Shown: one piece after another, positions 1 through 12,770 of the stretch
How positions within the stretch are numbered: the first letter of the stretch is position 1
Layout: the number at the start of each line of letters is the position of its first letter
Notes under the pieces: model-generated
The model's input: the letters and a program-made list of their open reading frames with translations, nothing else
What the model was told of the DNA's origin: nothing
Databases searched by the model: none
Made by a program: the position numbers and the translations under genes
Assembly (NCBI GenBank): GCA_963853835.1
Contig: OY970825.1
Coordinates: 24,304,835 to 24,368,834, forward strand
Direction of reading: 5' to 3'
Length of the DNA: 64,000 bases
DNA from: Calendula officinalis
Taxonomy: Eukaryota; Streptophyta; Magnoliopsida; Asterales; Asteraceae

Positions 1-740
1 TGTTGGCACGACCTTGTCAGTAACTCGTCGGTAGGGATGTGTTTAGTGATGGGTTTAGTGACACGTCATGGTTGGGATAGGCCTAATGTGTTGTCAAAAT
101 AATTAGTTTTGTTAAATGAACGTTACATCACTCTCTTCATCACTGATAAAAAAAACTGATGAATTCGTGCAAAACTACGTTGATCAACTACGTTGGTTTG
201 GTTGGAGTTATCATATACTAATCTGACACGGAGAAAGTTGATGTACCACTAATATGACACCACTGATCAAATTTGGTTTATTCGTTATTAGGATTTAGGG
301 ATAGTCTGGAAAAATTCCAAGTCAGCCTTTTTGAGGTATGGGTTATCTACTGATCTGGCAAATTAGAAAATAAACAAGGTAAGGACCCCACAGTTTATGC
401 TTGTGTTGTCAAAAATGGGCAACAAAAACATGCATGAGTCTGAAGGCAACCCATACCCTTCTGTTCTTTCTTCACTCAACATATTATCATCTTTTGTTTT
501 ATTCACAAGCAACCCCTTTTTCTCATACTCCAAACTTATTATTATTAAAACATAATCTTCACTAAATTATCAGATAAAATTGATATCGTTGTTGATTTTT
601 TTTTCCCTCAAACTTCCCTGATCGTTTAATTTCTTCTTCCAAAATTTACAGCAACTTAATTTTGGACATACATTAACTTTTTGCCTAACTCTTACCAAGA
701 AAAATACAAAGCATAAACCATCAATTATATTTAACAAATA
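1..740. other. Gene-free AT-rich flank
   Basis: No reading frame or recognisable motif. The stretch is AT-rich and ends against the poly-T tract that marks the 3' end of the minus-strand LINE. It could be promoter or intergenic DNA of a gene lying to the left of the window, but nothing visible supports that. Confidence 0.5.
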
Positions 741-3700
741 TTTTTTTGGAAACGGCTTTCATTAACACAAAAAAACTAGCACTGGGCTAGACAAAAACAA
801 GAATTATTCATTACAAGGTAAAATTAACCATTCGGTCCAACTAACTCTAAACTTATTACGACGATTACAAATCCACAAGAACGTAACTTCTTTAATTGCA
901 TCAACAATAGTGTTCCGTCGGGCTTCACCATTATTAAATGTGATAGCATTTCTATGCCGCCAAATGAACCAAATTACCGCAAACACCACCGCCTCGACAA
1001 TCTTCTTCACTTTAGTACCCAACGAACTCATATCCAAATTGAACAAAAACTCATCCAAAGTATCCACATTTGTATCCACCACTTGTAACCAATGGCCAAT
1101 AGCACGCCACACACCCTTTGTAAATTCACAATTCCAAAAAATGTGGTCCGAATTATCAATACCATCCCCGCACATCACACATTTTAAATCCTCAAACATA
1201 ATACCTCTCATCAATAGATTAACCTTAGTAGGTACTCGGTTTAGGTTAACCTTCCAAAAAAGAATATTCACTTTTCTTGGCACTAAACTATTCCACCTTG
1301 TCTGCACAAGCGAAGAAGGAAGAAATAAAGTATCTAACCACCTTCTTGTACTTTTTACTTCAAACACTCCTTCACTTCCAATGTCCCACACCCACGAATC
1401 CTCCTCGGTCGATAATGCAACACCTTGTAACAATCGATGTAATTCAGCAATATGGGTTTCTTCTCTTCCGCCACGGACAGCTCGACACCACTGCCACCGG
1501 ACCACATTATTCACAAACCGAGCCTCGACCGAGCAATTATTATCAATATCAAGAAGGCTAATTCTTGGATAAACTGAATCTAATGCCCTCGGCCCAACCC
1601 AAACATCTTTCCAAAATCTAGTAGTCCGACCGTTCCCCACTTTTTTCTTCAAATGAGATAACAAATCTATACCAGTTTCTTTAAATCTACATATCATTTT
1701 TATAATTTGTGCCCAAGGAGTCGAGCATAGACTTTGAGCATTCAAATTATCCAACGCCCCTTTATCACCATATATCAACTTTATCACTTTTGACCACAAG
1801 CTAGATGAACTCGTCACAAACCTCCAAACCCATTTTAACACAAGAGCAATGTTAAAAGCATATAAACTTCCGATATCAAGACCGCCATTTTGGTTAGATG
1901 CCAAAACCGTGTCCCAATTTACCCAATGAATCTTTCTCTTCATCTCGGTTCCTCCCCAAAAAAAAAGAAGCTCTCAACTTCTCTAAAATGTGAGCAACAC
2001 TTTTAGGCATGACAAACAAGGACATATAATAAATGCCCATACCACCCAACACCGTTTTTAAGAGCAATGATCTTCCACCCACCGAAAGAGTATTTACTTT
2101 CCATCCCGACAATTTGTTTTTAAATTTATCAATCAACGAATCCCAATTCTTTTTTCTTGACATACACGCCCCCACCGGAAGACCTAAATAAATGAACGGT
2201 AGTTCCCATGACACACCCCAATTGAATTCGCCATGTCTCTAACCTCCCCGTCCGATACCCCCACACCATACAAATTAGATTTGTGCAAATTCAATTTTAA
2301 GCCCGATGCCATATGAAAATAATGCAAAATAATAAGTAACTTTTGCATATTATTGAAGGACCATTCACCCATAAATATCACATCATCAGCATAAAGTAAA
2401 TGCGAGATAGAAAAAGAAGCATCAATTACCTCCACCCCTTTAAAAATATGCTTAGACGTCGCCTCTTCCATTGCCACATGAAGACCTTCCATAGCAATTA
2501 CAAAGAGAAAAGGCGAAAGTGGATCACCTTGACGAAGCCCTCTTTCAAGCTTAAACTCTTTTGATGCATTACCATTAAGAATAACCGAAGCCTTAGCAGA
2601 ATGAAGAGTCGCACCAATCCATTTCCGCCACTTAACCGGGAATTTCATAAATTCCAACATCCGGTCTAAAAACTCCCAACTTATGGAGTCAAAGGCTTTT
2701 TCAAAATCAATTTTAAGCACCATGGCACTCTTCTTTTTCTTTTTATACCACGATATAAGCTCATTCACCATCACCGGACCGTCCAGAATTTGACGACCCT
2801 GAATAAACGCCGATTGCTCATTACTAACCACCGAATCCACCACCACCACCGCAAGCCTTAACGCCAACACTTTTGCAATAATTTTGTATTGAACTCCAAT
2901 CAAGCTGATAGGTCTATAATCATTCACAGCAAGAGGATTTATTACTTTAGGAATTAAAGTAATAAACGACGAATTACACCCAGTCGGAATGAAACCTGTA
3001 TCAAAAAACTCAACAACAAAGTTAAAAATATCAGTTTTTAAAACGTCCCAAAATTTTTTAATAAATGCAAACGTGAACCCGTCAGGGCCCAGGGACTTGT
3101 CATTTCCACAGCTCCACACCGCCTTTTTTAGCTCACACATCGTTAGCAGCCTAGCAGGCCTGTAAGAAGTATCGCATGATCATCAGACAAACATTTAAAC
3201 TTTTCGCTTCGTCTCGCCACTTTTATGGTCGGAACACCTTTAAACTTGTTGGCATAGTAATCGTGAAAAATCCGTTTTACATCAACCGGTGACGTAACCC
3301 ATTCGCCATTATGTTTCATGCCTTTAACCATAAAATGTCTTCTTTTACTATTAATGACACCATGGAAGTATTTAGAGTTTTCGTCACCTTCAATGGCCCA
3401 TTTTATTTTAGCTTTTTGCGACAAATCTTTCCATTCCTTTGCCTCTAACTTATACAAAGCTAGTTTAGCCGTCTGCCTCTCCGTCAGCTCTTCATCAGTC
3501 ACTACCTTCAAATCCATCTTATTTTCGATCAAAGCAACCCGATCCAGCAACTTTTTCCGTTGATCGACCATTTCGGAATTTTTCTTTTTCCACCAAATTT
3601 TGCAATTTTCTTTAACTAGCTTAAGTTTATCTTTAAAAGTGATAAAATGACTACTACTTGAAGAAACTAAACTCGCAGCCCAAGAACTCTTAACCACCTC

Positions 3701-4467
3701 TTCAAACGAATCCTCATCCAACCAAGAGTTAAAGAAACGAAAGACCCTAGGCCCGTAATCTACCACTTGTTGAGCTAACACAATCGGTCTGTATCCGATA
3801 TTATATCCGTCATAACATTGGCCACTAAATCAGCACAAACCTCGAAAACTCCTTCATTCACAAAAAACCGATCAAGTTTGCTCATTTTCCGACCATCCGA
3901 GCTTAACCTAGTATATGCCGAACCCCCCATTGGCACTTCAAGCAAACTAACCGAATCCACAAAACCATTAAAATCAACAATCTCCCTGTCATTTGTCTCA
4001 CAACCCCACCTTTCACCTGCCTCCCTAACCGCATTAAAATCACCAAACAGAAAAAAATTCCCGTCATTTGATTGCATATAATCAACAATCATCTCCCACA
4101 ATCTTCTTTTATCCACGGTACTTTGCGGGGCGTACACATTACCTATAATACACTTCATACTATTGTTCTTCCATTCCCCATGAACAAACAAAACGTTTTG
4201 AAGACAAACGATCCGGGAACTCGTAAATAAAGACGGATCCCAAATTGACAAGATACCACCCGACGCACCGACAGCGCTACTTAAAGCGAAATCAAACGAC
4301 ATATTTCCCCATAACTGTTTAATCATAAAAATATCGACCTTGGAAATTCTAGTTTCTTGAATCCCGAGAAAAGAAATTTTGTATTTATTTGAAATAACAC
4401 CTATACGTTTTCTTTTCACTACATCTCCTATTCCACATGCATTTAAGGACATAAAATTCATGGACAA
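741..4467 (-). mobile_element. L1-type LINE, 5'-truncated
   Basis: A non-LTR retrotransposon inserted in minus orientation. The 3' end lies near 741-750, where the plus strand has a short poly-T run, that is, a poly-A tail on the element strand. Domain order on the element strand is APE-type endonuclease (4467-3775), reverse transcriptase (3140-2184) and a zf-RVT-type zinc-binding segment (1943-804), the standard ORF2 layout of plant L1 elements. ORF1 is missing, so the copy is 5'-truncated, as is common for target-primed reverse transcription. I could not find a convincing target-site duplication. The 5' edge is taken at the first ORF2 methionine and may lie a few tens of bases further right. 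Confidence 0.88.
804..4467 (-). pseudogene. LINE ORF2 (endonuclease-reverse transcriptase), broken
   Basis: Degenerate ORF2 of the L1-type LINE. Five consecutive frames carry its parts. 4467-3775 is the APE-like endonuclease, with the GDFNAVR core. 3781-3143 is the linker beginning near VVDYGPR. 3140-2184 is the reverse transcriptase, with KIDFEKAFDSI, GLRQGDPLSP and the catalytic YADD. 2214-1894 continues with FIYLGLPVG, and 1943-804 carries a zf-RVT domain with CVMCG and a downstream H-x3-C-like pair. Frame changes at about 3798, 3141, 2200 and 1940 make it non-functional. The first lies inside the endonuclease SDH-type catalytic motif. Codon content between the breaks is still clearly coding, so decay is moderate. 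Confidence 0.88.
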
Positions 4468-4652
4468 CCTTTTCCTTCTCCCATACTACTTAACATCTGT
4501 TCTTAGAAATGCAATATTTTTTTTTGTTTTCTAAAGTTTTAATTATGTGTATAGCAGTCTTTTCATTAAATATTTTTTGATCTTATGCATATAAAAGTTA
4601 TCGTATAATATTTGTTTTTGTCGTATAGTCAAAACTAATATTTATTTAATAA

Positions 4653-4690
4653 CTAGCCTATAACCTGTGATAAATCACGGGCGGCTTATA
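4653..4690 (-). mobile_element. Helitron 3' terminus (minus strand)
   Basis: On the minus strand this reads as a short hairpin (stem CCGTGAT/ATCACAGG) followed after a few bases by CTAG and then T, the canonical Helitron 3' end. The element body would extend to higher coordinates. A near-identical end occurs at 38001, so this is a family. No 5' terminus was recognised and its length is unknown. Confidence 0.6.
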
Positions 4691-5948
4691 TAATTGTTCA
4701 CAAAATAAGTTGAAAATATATAAGAAACATGCGTTGACAATAATAACTTTAATATTGAAGAGGTCTTGTCTTTCTCACATTGGCTAAAGAAGGTTTTAAT
4801 TTCAAACACATCAGTAAATCGGGTGGATTAAAAGCTTGACTATAACCCGAATTGACCGAGAACGAAACATGCAGATTCACCTATTTAAAATGTCCTGAAT
4901 TTTAGAAAAAATATGGAAGTAAGAAAATTTAATTAAAATGAATATACTAAATTTGACCTCATCTGTCACCTCCATATGTCGTGTTCTTTTGCTCATATGA
5001 TCAGATTACACATATGGTCAACAAAATAACAAACATATAAAAAAAGGAACAACAAAATAAAACAACAAACGTATCATATTAATATTTATTTAATAATATT
5101 AAACTGAAGTTATAAAATAATCGATCACTATGCGACAAAAGATCATACAACTCAGAGAAAAATATAGAACAAAATCAATTGTTTTTGGTTTTTATATAAT
5201 ATACATCGAAGATACTACAACTACCGAAATGGCCCCTGGCCCTGGTTGGTAATCTTATCTGTCAATTTGTGTGCGCCAGCTTAAAAAGCTCATACCAAAC
5301 CCCAGTTCTCGCCCTATCAACAAACAATACAATGAAAATAAATCATACATTAAAAAACTTTTAGTTTAAAAAAAATAGTATACGAAGTATATACTAATTA
5401 AGTTTATCTCTTTACACCCGTACAAACCATAGGCTGCTTCGTCACTTGGGTGTCAAACTGTCACTTATTGACACCATTACCAGCGCCTCCATCACTTGGG
5501 GCATCAGTTGGGTCAGTTTAGAAGTACATCTATTTAGAAGTACTAATGTGTTTCAGTTTAGAAGTATTGAATGGTCAGATGATATTTATGATAATATGTT
5601 TATATTTGCTTACACTAATTAAATAGAACATTTAATATACAATGGATAAAGTATTCCCTTCTATTTGAAGTTTTAAAATATAGTTGATCATAACACTTAG
5701 TTCTTTCCAACTGATTAATGATTCAAACGAGTTGGATTGGTATCCTTAAGAGATTTGCTTTGTGGTAAATGTTTTAATCTTGATGTATTATGAAGCATCA
5801 AATCTGATATATGATTCTTCTTGGTGTAAAAAAAATTGTTTGTACCACTTGTGTTAGACAAAGGCACTAAAGTTGTCTAGGCCATGTTATATAGGCATTC
5901 TGCGTGAATTTGTCTACAGTAACTACTAATTAGTTGTATGAAAATATA
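4691..5948. other. Gene-free stretch, probable Helitron body
   Basis: AT-rich DNA without a credible gene. Between about 5210 and 5520 base composition is less AT-biased and short open segments appear on the minus strand, but I recognise no protein. It may belong to the Helitron whose 3' end is at 4653. Confidence 0.4.
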
Positions 5949-6265
5949 ATTCTTCCGATTCAAAATAAAGTGACACAATTTAGGTTTCTTGATTTTTTAG
6001 GCAAAAGATTATTATGATGATTAAATTAGATTAATTGGATAGTTAGTAGGGAATGAACCCCACACATTTTGAATAAAGTGGAGTTAATGATATTTAAAAG
6101 TAAAAAAGTAAGGGTAAATGAGACATTTTACAATCTTCAAGTAGATAGTTAGTGGGTGTGGGTCTCACTATTTTTTGCCAAATAAGATAATTTTTTAAAG
6201 TGTGTCACTTATTTTGAATCACCTCAAAAGGGAAAGTATGTCACTTATTTTGAATCGGAGGAAGT
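5949..6265. mobile_element. Stowaway-like MITE, family A copy 1
   Basis: Terminal inverted repeats of the type CTTCCGATTCAAAATAA bound this element of about 0.3 kb, with TA at both flanks. Terminal sequence, TA target and lack of coding capacity fit a non-autonomous Tc1/mariner (Stowaway) MITE. The right end carries a second, internal copy of the terminal repeat. Confidence 0.75.
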
Positions 6266-6914
6266 ATAAAACATCTTTGTTATTTATCAGTATCACATCA
6301 ACACTTGTAAACTGATATCCTTTAGCTAACAACATTTTTTCACATTTTTCATCACTTTAACAAGGTACAATGTATGTTACAGAATGTACAAGTTTCCAAC
6401 GGACTCAAACTCTCTCGTTGTGGCTTACTTCAGTTAACCAATGAACTTGAAAGAAAAAGAGTTATGAGCAAATTGACATAGTAGTGTCAACGGTGTCACT
6501 ATTCGTCGATTGAAACTGACAAAGCAGAAGTTTATTTTAAGATGAAAACGGTCAAAATTTTAGTATTGCTTAGACTAACTTATATTTTATTACTTCTCTA
6601 TGTATATAAAATAAAAGAATGATATATATTTAATCATTCTAGTCATCACGAGATTACATATGTAATATAATAATTTACTAATTATTTTTCATAATATTAT
6701 CATTTAATTTTATATTTCTCTTTATCTAATGAATTAATAAATGGGAGGTGATATCAACACCACAAAAGTTACTTCTGACACCACAAGTTATATTTTAGTA
6801 TAGTTCTGCTTTAATACTTGTACAATGTGGTAAGGAAAATAATTTATATGATACAGATATCAGTTTCCTAAATAAACAATAAAAATAAATATTAGGATTA
6901 TGTCACATTTCATA
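6266..6914. other. Gene-free AT-rich spacer
   Basis: No coding signal, repeat ends or RNA gene recognised. Confidence 0.5.
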
Positions 6915-6916
6915 TA

Positions 6917-8310
6917 CTTCCTCTGTATCAAAATAAGTGACACATTTTGAAAACTTTTCTTATTTGGTAAAAATAGTGGGACTCATACCCACTAACTATC
7001 TGTTGGAATTATGTGCACAGTTAGTCAACCTATGATGATACATCCATGTCTATGAAACACTTAATGGTCACACCGGTGAGTGCATATAATACGAGGAAGA
7101 TATGTAATGATACTACGAAAAGGAATTATTCATAATAGTTATTATGAATCAGTTAAGTATTAAGTTAAGTTTAACTTATTACTGGATTAGTTTTACTAAC
7201 TAATTAATACAAGTATTTGTATATTTATCAGTTGAGTAAATATACAATGTGTTAATTAAAGATTATTCATGATACGATTTAAAGCTATTAAATCATATAG
7301 TGATTGGATAATATTATTGTCTAATTAATTATTAAGAGTATAAAACACATGTATATATATTTCGTGTATATGGGTACCGAAATATATAAGTGTATAATAC
7401 TAAGGCATTTGATAATTAAGTGTGACAATAATAAACTAGTAAAACTATAAGGGATGGAAGTGTTAAAAAGAAAGTTTAATTAAAGATCTAATCTTAATTA
7501 AACTAGAAAGACTTAAATGAAACTTATTCTATTATATATAGAAGGCTTAAGGTTTCATTTATTCCTTGATCATTCCCTTGCTTAACACACACGAAATCCC
7601 TCCCTCCCCTCTCCCCTTCGATCGGCCGAGATCAAGGAAGAACACAAGCTTGTGTTCTTCATTCGTTCTTCGTGTTCTTCGAGTTTCGAAGAACAAGTTC
7701 ATTGCTTAGATCAACTAGAAGATCGCTCGATTTGTTCATCATCAATGGACTATCTTAAACAAACAATAAAGTATGTTTTGGGAAACTCTTTTCTCCCTTC
7801 TCCCCTCTTGGACGAATTCGACCGAAGAACCCTAGGGTTCTTTGGTTGATGGTCGAACGAACCACACAAGCTTTGTGTGTGTTCGAGTTCTTCGTACAAG
7901 GTTTTTTTCTTGTTAATCAAGTTTGATTTTCAAGTTCCTATAATCCTTTAGGGTTTAAGGATTATGTTTAATCTCAGTTCGCTTTTAGGGATTGAATCAG
8001 CTAGTTGGTTTTAACCGGACAAGAACACCATCATGTTCTTACCAGTATGGTTCGAACCAAGCACTAGGTGGTCAACCCAATGAGTTGATCAGTGTTATGA
8101 AACCCTTCACTATCCACTTTAATAAAGTGAATTTACATTTATACCCTTACTTTTACTTTTAAAACTCATTAATATCACTTTATACAAGAAAAGTGGGACA
8201 CATCCTCTACTAACTATATACTTTAATATATTTTAACCTTTATTTTAATCTTTTACTTTAAAAAACATGTAAGTCAGTTTATGTCACTTATTTTGATATG
8301 GAGGTTGGAA
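6917..8310. mobile_element. Stowaway-like MITE, family A copy 2, split by a solo LTR
   Basis: The left part (6917-7000) and right part (8110-8310) together make one family A MITE. They align with the uninterrupted copy at 9936-10248. TA flanks the outer ends. The 1.1 kb between the parts is a solo LTR that landed in the MITE. Confidence 0.8.
7001..8109. repeat. Solo LTR (1109 bp) with 5-bp target duplication
   Basis: Starts TGTTGGAATTATG and ends CCTTCA, so it has TG...CA ends. It is flanked by perfect direct repeats CTATC at 6996-7000 and 8110-8114. No second LTR, primer-binding site or coding region is inside, so it is a solo LTR left by LTR-LTR recombination. A TATA-like box at about 7532-7540 and a CT-rich stretch after it suggest the promoter reads left to right. 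The TGTTGGAATT start is usual for Copia LTRs, but the superfamily is not proven. A 65-codon open frame at 7652-7849 is incidental. Confidence 0.9.
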
Positions 8311-8795
8311 TAAAATATATAGCATGTGTAACACCATAGCTTATTGATGGGGCCAATCAAACAACTATTCGTTGAAAAGAAAGGGCAGAGTTATCATTGA
8401 AGACAAATTTAATGAATTTGACAAAAATCTGGACATGTCTTTTGGAACACTGATTTGACACGTCGAAAAACAACCCAATGGGCCGATTATCACACGGCCA
8501 CGTGTCAATACATGTATACCCTATTGGGCCCGCTATTCGAATCTATTTTAGCCCACCCAATGATATTCGAGATGCCCAAAACCAGTTTCAAAATTTTCAA
8601 ACAAAAAACTTTTTTCAGAAAAATTAAAAGCTAACCAAAATATTTTTTGTTTTTGCAAATGTTATTACATTACTATAATTTATACTCCTTCCCTCTCGAT
8701 ATTATTTTCCACCAAACAAATATATATAGTTTAAAAAAAGTCCATTATTTACAATATATAACCAATCAAATATTTTTACCCCTACTTATTTTAAT

Positions 8796-8942
8796 AATGA
8801 CAGCCCTAAGGACTGTCATAAGAAATGCATAAAATACTTGTATATTCATCCGTAACTGACTCCTGAATTTCAGGAAACACTTCCCCCATAAATTAATGTA
8901 CAACATTTTATGTACTTAGTAACAGCCCTTAAGGTTGTCATT
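8796..8942. mobile_element. Short foldback element (147 bp)
   Basis: The two ends are inverted copies of roughly 40 bp (AATGACAGCCCTAAGG on the left, its imperfect complement on the right). It is non-coding. The size and structure fit a small MITE of unassigned superfamily. Confidence 0.55.
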
Positions 8943-8975
8943 ATCAAAACCCAATATTTTTTTATTGGTTGAAAC

Positions 8976-9365
8976 TAGGGCTGTCAAAACCTGACACGAC
9001 ACGACAAAAATACACGAAATAAACGAAATTGACACGAAACTGAAATTTGAATTCGTGTTTGTGTCGTTTTCGTGTTGTGTAAAAAAAATGAAGTCGTGTC
9101 GTGTTCGTGTTCAGAGATTAACACGAAATTGACACGATAGTTATAATTTTGTCGTGTTTTTCGTGTTTTTAGCATGTAATAAGTAAGAAATTTGTTATTT
9201 ATTTTATGTTTTCGTGTTTGTCGTGTTTATCGTTTTTCAATCGTGTCGTGTTCGTGTTACCAAAATAAAACACGACTTCGTGTCGTGTTGTTTTCGTGTT
9301 GAATGAATTCGTGTCGTGTCGTGTTATCCAGAAACACGAAACGATAGCACGATTTCACAGCCCTA
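8976..9365. mobile_element. hAT-type MITE with perfect 8-bp target duplication
   Basis: The element starts TAGGGCTGTCAAAA and ends CACAGCCCTA (imperfect inverted repeats). Both sides carry GTTGAAAC (8968-8975 and 9366-9373), a perfect 8-bp target duplication as made by hAT transposases. The interior is a degenerate series of CACGACACGA/TCGTGTCGTG units, present on both strands. No transposase is encoded, so it is non-autonomous. Confidence 0.9.
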
Positions 9366-9729
9366 GTTGAAACTTAAGAGTAGACAATTATTTTGGGATA
9401 AAATTAAAATAAAAAATGTGGATAATAAATTTAGGATGGAGTGACTATGACCTTTTAAAGACAAAAATTACAACAATTTATATGTTTCCTATGAGAATTG
9501 AACCATCAATTTATTAGCTGAAAAATTACTTGCATACGGCTAGATCAAAAGCTATTTGGTTTGACAACCTTTATAATGGTAAATAAATTTCCTTCTATTT
9601 TGCTATTCTACATTTTTAGGTAACTAATTATCTTATCTTATTTTACTCATTTATAATGCATTTAGGCCTATTAATTAAAACCTTCAATTTCGGGAAGGTC
9701 TTAATTTTGGGTTTTTAAAATAAAATGAT

Positions 9730-9795
9730 GCTGGTGGGAGTCGAACACAAGACCTCTCGATAATCAATTAGTTGTTCAACCACCCCAGCTACATA
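9730..9795 (-). repeat. tRNA-derived SINE fragment
   Basis: On the minus strand there is a box A-like TAGCTGGGGTGG (plus 9780-9791) and a box B-like GTGTTCGACTCC about 35 bp downstream. There is no acceptor stem and no proper tRNA fold, so it is probably a SINE head or a tRNA-related relic and not a tRNA gene. Confidence 0.4.
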
Positions 9796-9935
9796 CTTTG
9801 TTGGTTTAAATTTCGAAATTATCCTCAAATCTCTTCAAGTGACATAGAAATTTCAAACACTCCCTTAATACAGTGGGCAATATTACGGAGATAAAAACCT
9901 CAAATCTTACAAACGAAAATCTTGGTAGAGAAATA

Positions 9936-10248
9936 CTTCCTCCGTATCAAAATAAGTGACACACTTTCTATTTTGGGGTGTATCAAAATAAGTGACACAC
10001 TTTGAGAACTTTCCTTATTTGGTAAAAATAGTGGGACACATACCCACTAACTATATACTTTAATAAAGTGAAATTACTCTTATACCCTTACTTTTACTTT
10101 TAAAACTCATTAATATCACTTTATTCAAGAAAAGTGGGACCCATTCTCCACTAACTATGTACTTTAATCTATTTTAACCTCTACTTTAATCTTTTACCTC
10201 AAAAAACGTGTAAGTCAATTTGTGTCACTTATTTTGATACGGAGGAAG
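9936..10248. mobile_element. Stowaway-like MITE, family A copy 3
   Basis: Inverted ends CTTCCTCCGTATCAAAATAA are flanked by TA on both sides. The left end is doubled: a second copy of the terminal motif begins about 50 bp in, after a TTTTGGGGTG linker. It is the best uninterrupted reference copy for the split element at 6917-8310. Confidence 0.85.
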
Positions 10249-10250
10249 TA

Positions 10251-12770
10251 GATTTAATGCAAAAGACGTTCGACCAAATAACTTTTGTTCGCCTCAAAAT
10301 ATAGTAATTAGATATATGCCGTCACATTACTCGGGTACCCTGCTAATTTTAATAAGAACGTGTATATTTAAACACCTTATGTTATTTAAGAAAGCCAATA
10401 ATAACTGTGATAGCGACCTCTTTTAAAATTTTTATTATTTAAAAAGAAGATGAATGGAACCAAACCACAAGTCAAAAAGTCTCTTGACGCATGGTGACTA
10501 GGCAACTACACAACCATGTCAATTTAGAGCCACGTAAATTAACATATAATTTAACAAGTTTTATTAATATATATTTGTGGTTGAGAATGTTATTAATCCT
10601 GTGTTGTTAGGTCCGTGCTCCACTGAAGATGTTGGTAACTACTAACACCTGCTATGAACAGTAGGTATATGCACAATTCAAGAACACAACCGAAAAATTG
10701 GAACCCAATAGAACTAAAAAAATGAGAAAATGGTTTTGGCTGGACCGATGACTGAATCCATGAAGCACGGAACAAAACCGGACCAGATCGAGAACTGGCC
10801 GGAACCGAACCGAGAACCGAGAAAGTTTCTTCGACTTTTTCCGTCTTTTCTCGGGTTTGGACTGAAAACGAACCGTTCGGAACCGGATCGAGAACGGATT
10901 TGCATGAAAATTAAAACTGAGAACCGAACCGATATAGCTCTGTCCGCTTCGGTTTAGTGGTTCCGGTTAGCTCACGGTCCAATTTACATAGGCCTATTAG
11001 AATATGGTTAAAACCAGTGTCGGACATCTTTAGAGCCTGGGAGTGACGCTACTCCTCACATATTCGACTATAAGTGTAAATATTTTCGCAATTTTTTTTT
11101 ATAGGTCGGTGCTATATCTTAAAAAGCGTTTATCTATTCTTCAGTTACAATTTTAATAAAAAATAGTCTAAACTTGAAAGTCCTAATATTATTACTGTTA
11201 TTATTATTATTTGGATTATCATATATTTACAAGAAAAAATATATTGTTTACTATGTATATTAATCTTGGGTCCGCCACGTTAAAATGACAGTACAATTGG
11301 GCCAAACGACCAGGTATAATATAATGCCCCATCAATGTAATTTAAGATAAGTAGCATTATTTTGTCATCTGAGATTGCAACAACACGGGACACAGAACAA
11401 GACACCTTCCTGGACTAATGGTATTTAGGTTTACTATTTGGTCATACTCATAGTCCTATAAATCATAGGATAATATTATTAGAGAGAATTAGTGAATTAC
11501 ACATGTCATCTTATCATATGGGTAGGAATATGAATATGACTAAATGGTAAGACTAAATATCATTTCTCCCTTCCAAATGCAATTATCATGTATATATCCT
11601 TTTGTAGTTTCTTTATTCATTTATCTTTTTTTCATTCCCATCATATTTTGGATCTACCTTATTATTTCCGATGATTTTTTGTCACGTTGATGCGGTCATG
11701 ATTGATTACGGATAAGAAAAAGCTAGCATACATTTACTAGAGTTCTAAGGAATTAGTAGCAGTTCCACGAAGATATGGATAGTTATAAACGGTTTCTAGC
11801 AGTTGGATAATCGCTCGATGCAACGCAAATAACACTTAAATGCTTACCCTCGCAGTAACCCCCGCATTTTATTCATTCGCCTCATAGACCATACCGGAAT
11901 CAAAGTATGAAACATACATATTATTTCCATTATATTCAAATTGAGATATGCAACAATAAAATTACCAACATTTACTTCACAAAGTATATATAAAATTATA
12001 TTTGTAAAACTATAAAATACATTTATTTATTGGGTTTTGTTAATGACAACTATTAGATTATAATTAAAAAAATTATACATCAATACAAAATTTGTATTTT
12101 AATTAATGAAGTGTAATTCTTAAATTGCAGGAGTATATCATTGATTAATGTATAATTTTATTTTTTTTCATATTCAAGTGTTGTTCATTTTTTATTTATC
12201 TAAATTTTCATGTTGGGATTTGGTGGATGTTTGTATACATTTACAAATTACAAGTGTAAGAAAAATAGTATATCGATTTGAAAAAAAGGGAAAAGTGCAA
12301 TATAGTGTGGGGTTGAAGGTTGCATATGAAAACGACCAAAGTAGCCATAAGTGGAAGGTTTGATGACTAGATATGGATGTGTTCTTATCCTATTCCTAGT
12401 TCCTAGTACCTCTTCCAACAAATTTGAACCATACAAAGATATATAGGTGGCAAATCCAAGGATAAAACTTAATAAAATTATGACTTAAATATAGTTTATG
12501 TTATTATATCATCTAAGCGTAATTGGACATAGATTCCAAAAAATTTTCTTAAATACTGGTTAATAATTTGAAAGATAAATATACTTTTTACCCATTAAAG
12601 GAATACAAAATGTATAAAACACCGCAAATAGGAAGACCTACCAGAAATACGGAAAGAAAACACAACAAAAAAAATGAACCAACTCAACTTATATTTTCAG
12701 TTCTTTTGTATATTTCTATATATTTCTGTATGTATAACGACATGTATATAATAACAATGTTAAAATACTA
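10251..12770. other. Gene-free region with an AACCG-rich patch
   Basis: No gene recognised. At about 10728-10980 there is a patch rich in degenerate CCGAACCG/CGGTTCGG units that creates overlapping short frames on both strands. These frames are composition artefacts. The rest is AT-rich intergenic DNA. Confidence 0.5.

Noticed and set aside
5210..5520. Possible gene fragment on the minus strand
   Set aside because: Short open pieces interrupted by stops, no family recognised; kept only as a note on the Helitron body.
7652..7849. 65-codon plus-strand frame
   Set aside because: Lies wholly inside the solo LTR, downstream of its TATA-like box; Ser/Arg/Leu-rich and without a domain. An LTR leader artefact.
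10593..10957. Overlapping frames in the CCGAACC patch
   Set aside because: Composition effect of a degenerate repeat; open on both strands, with no domain or start context.
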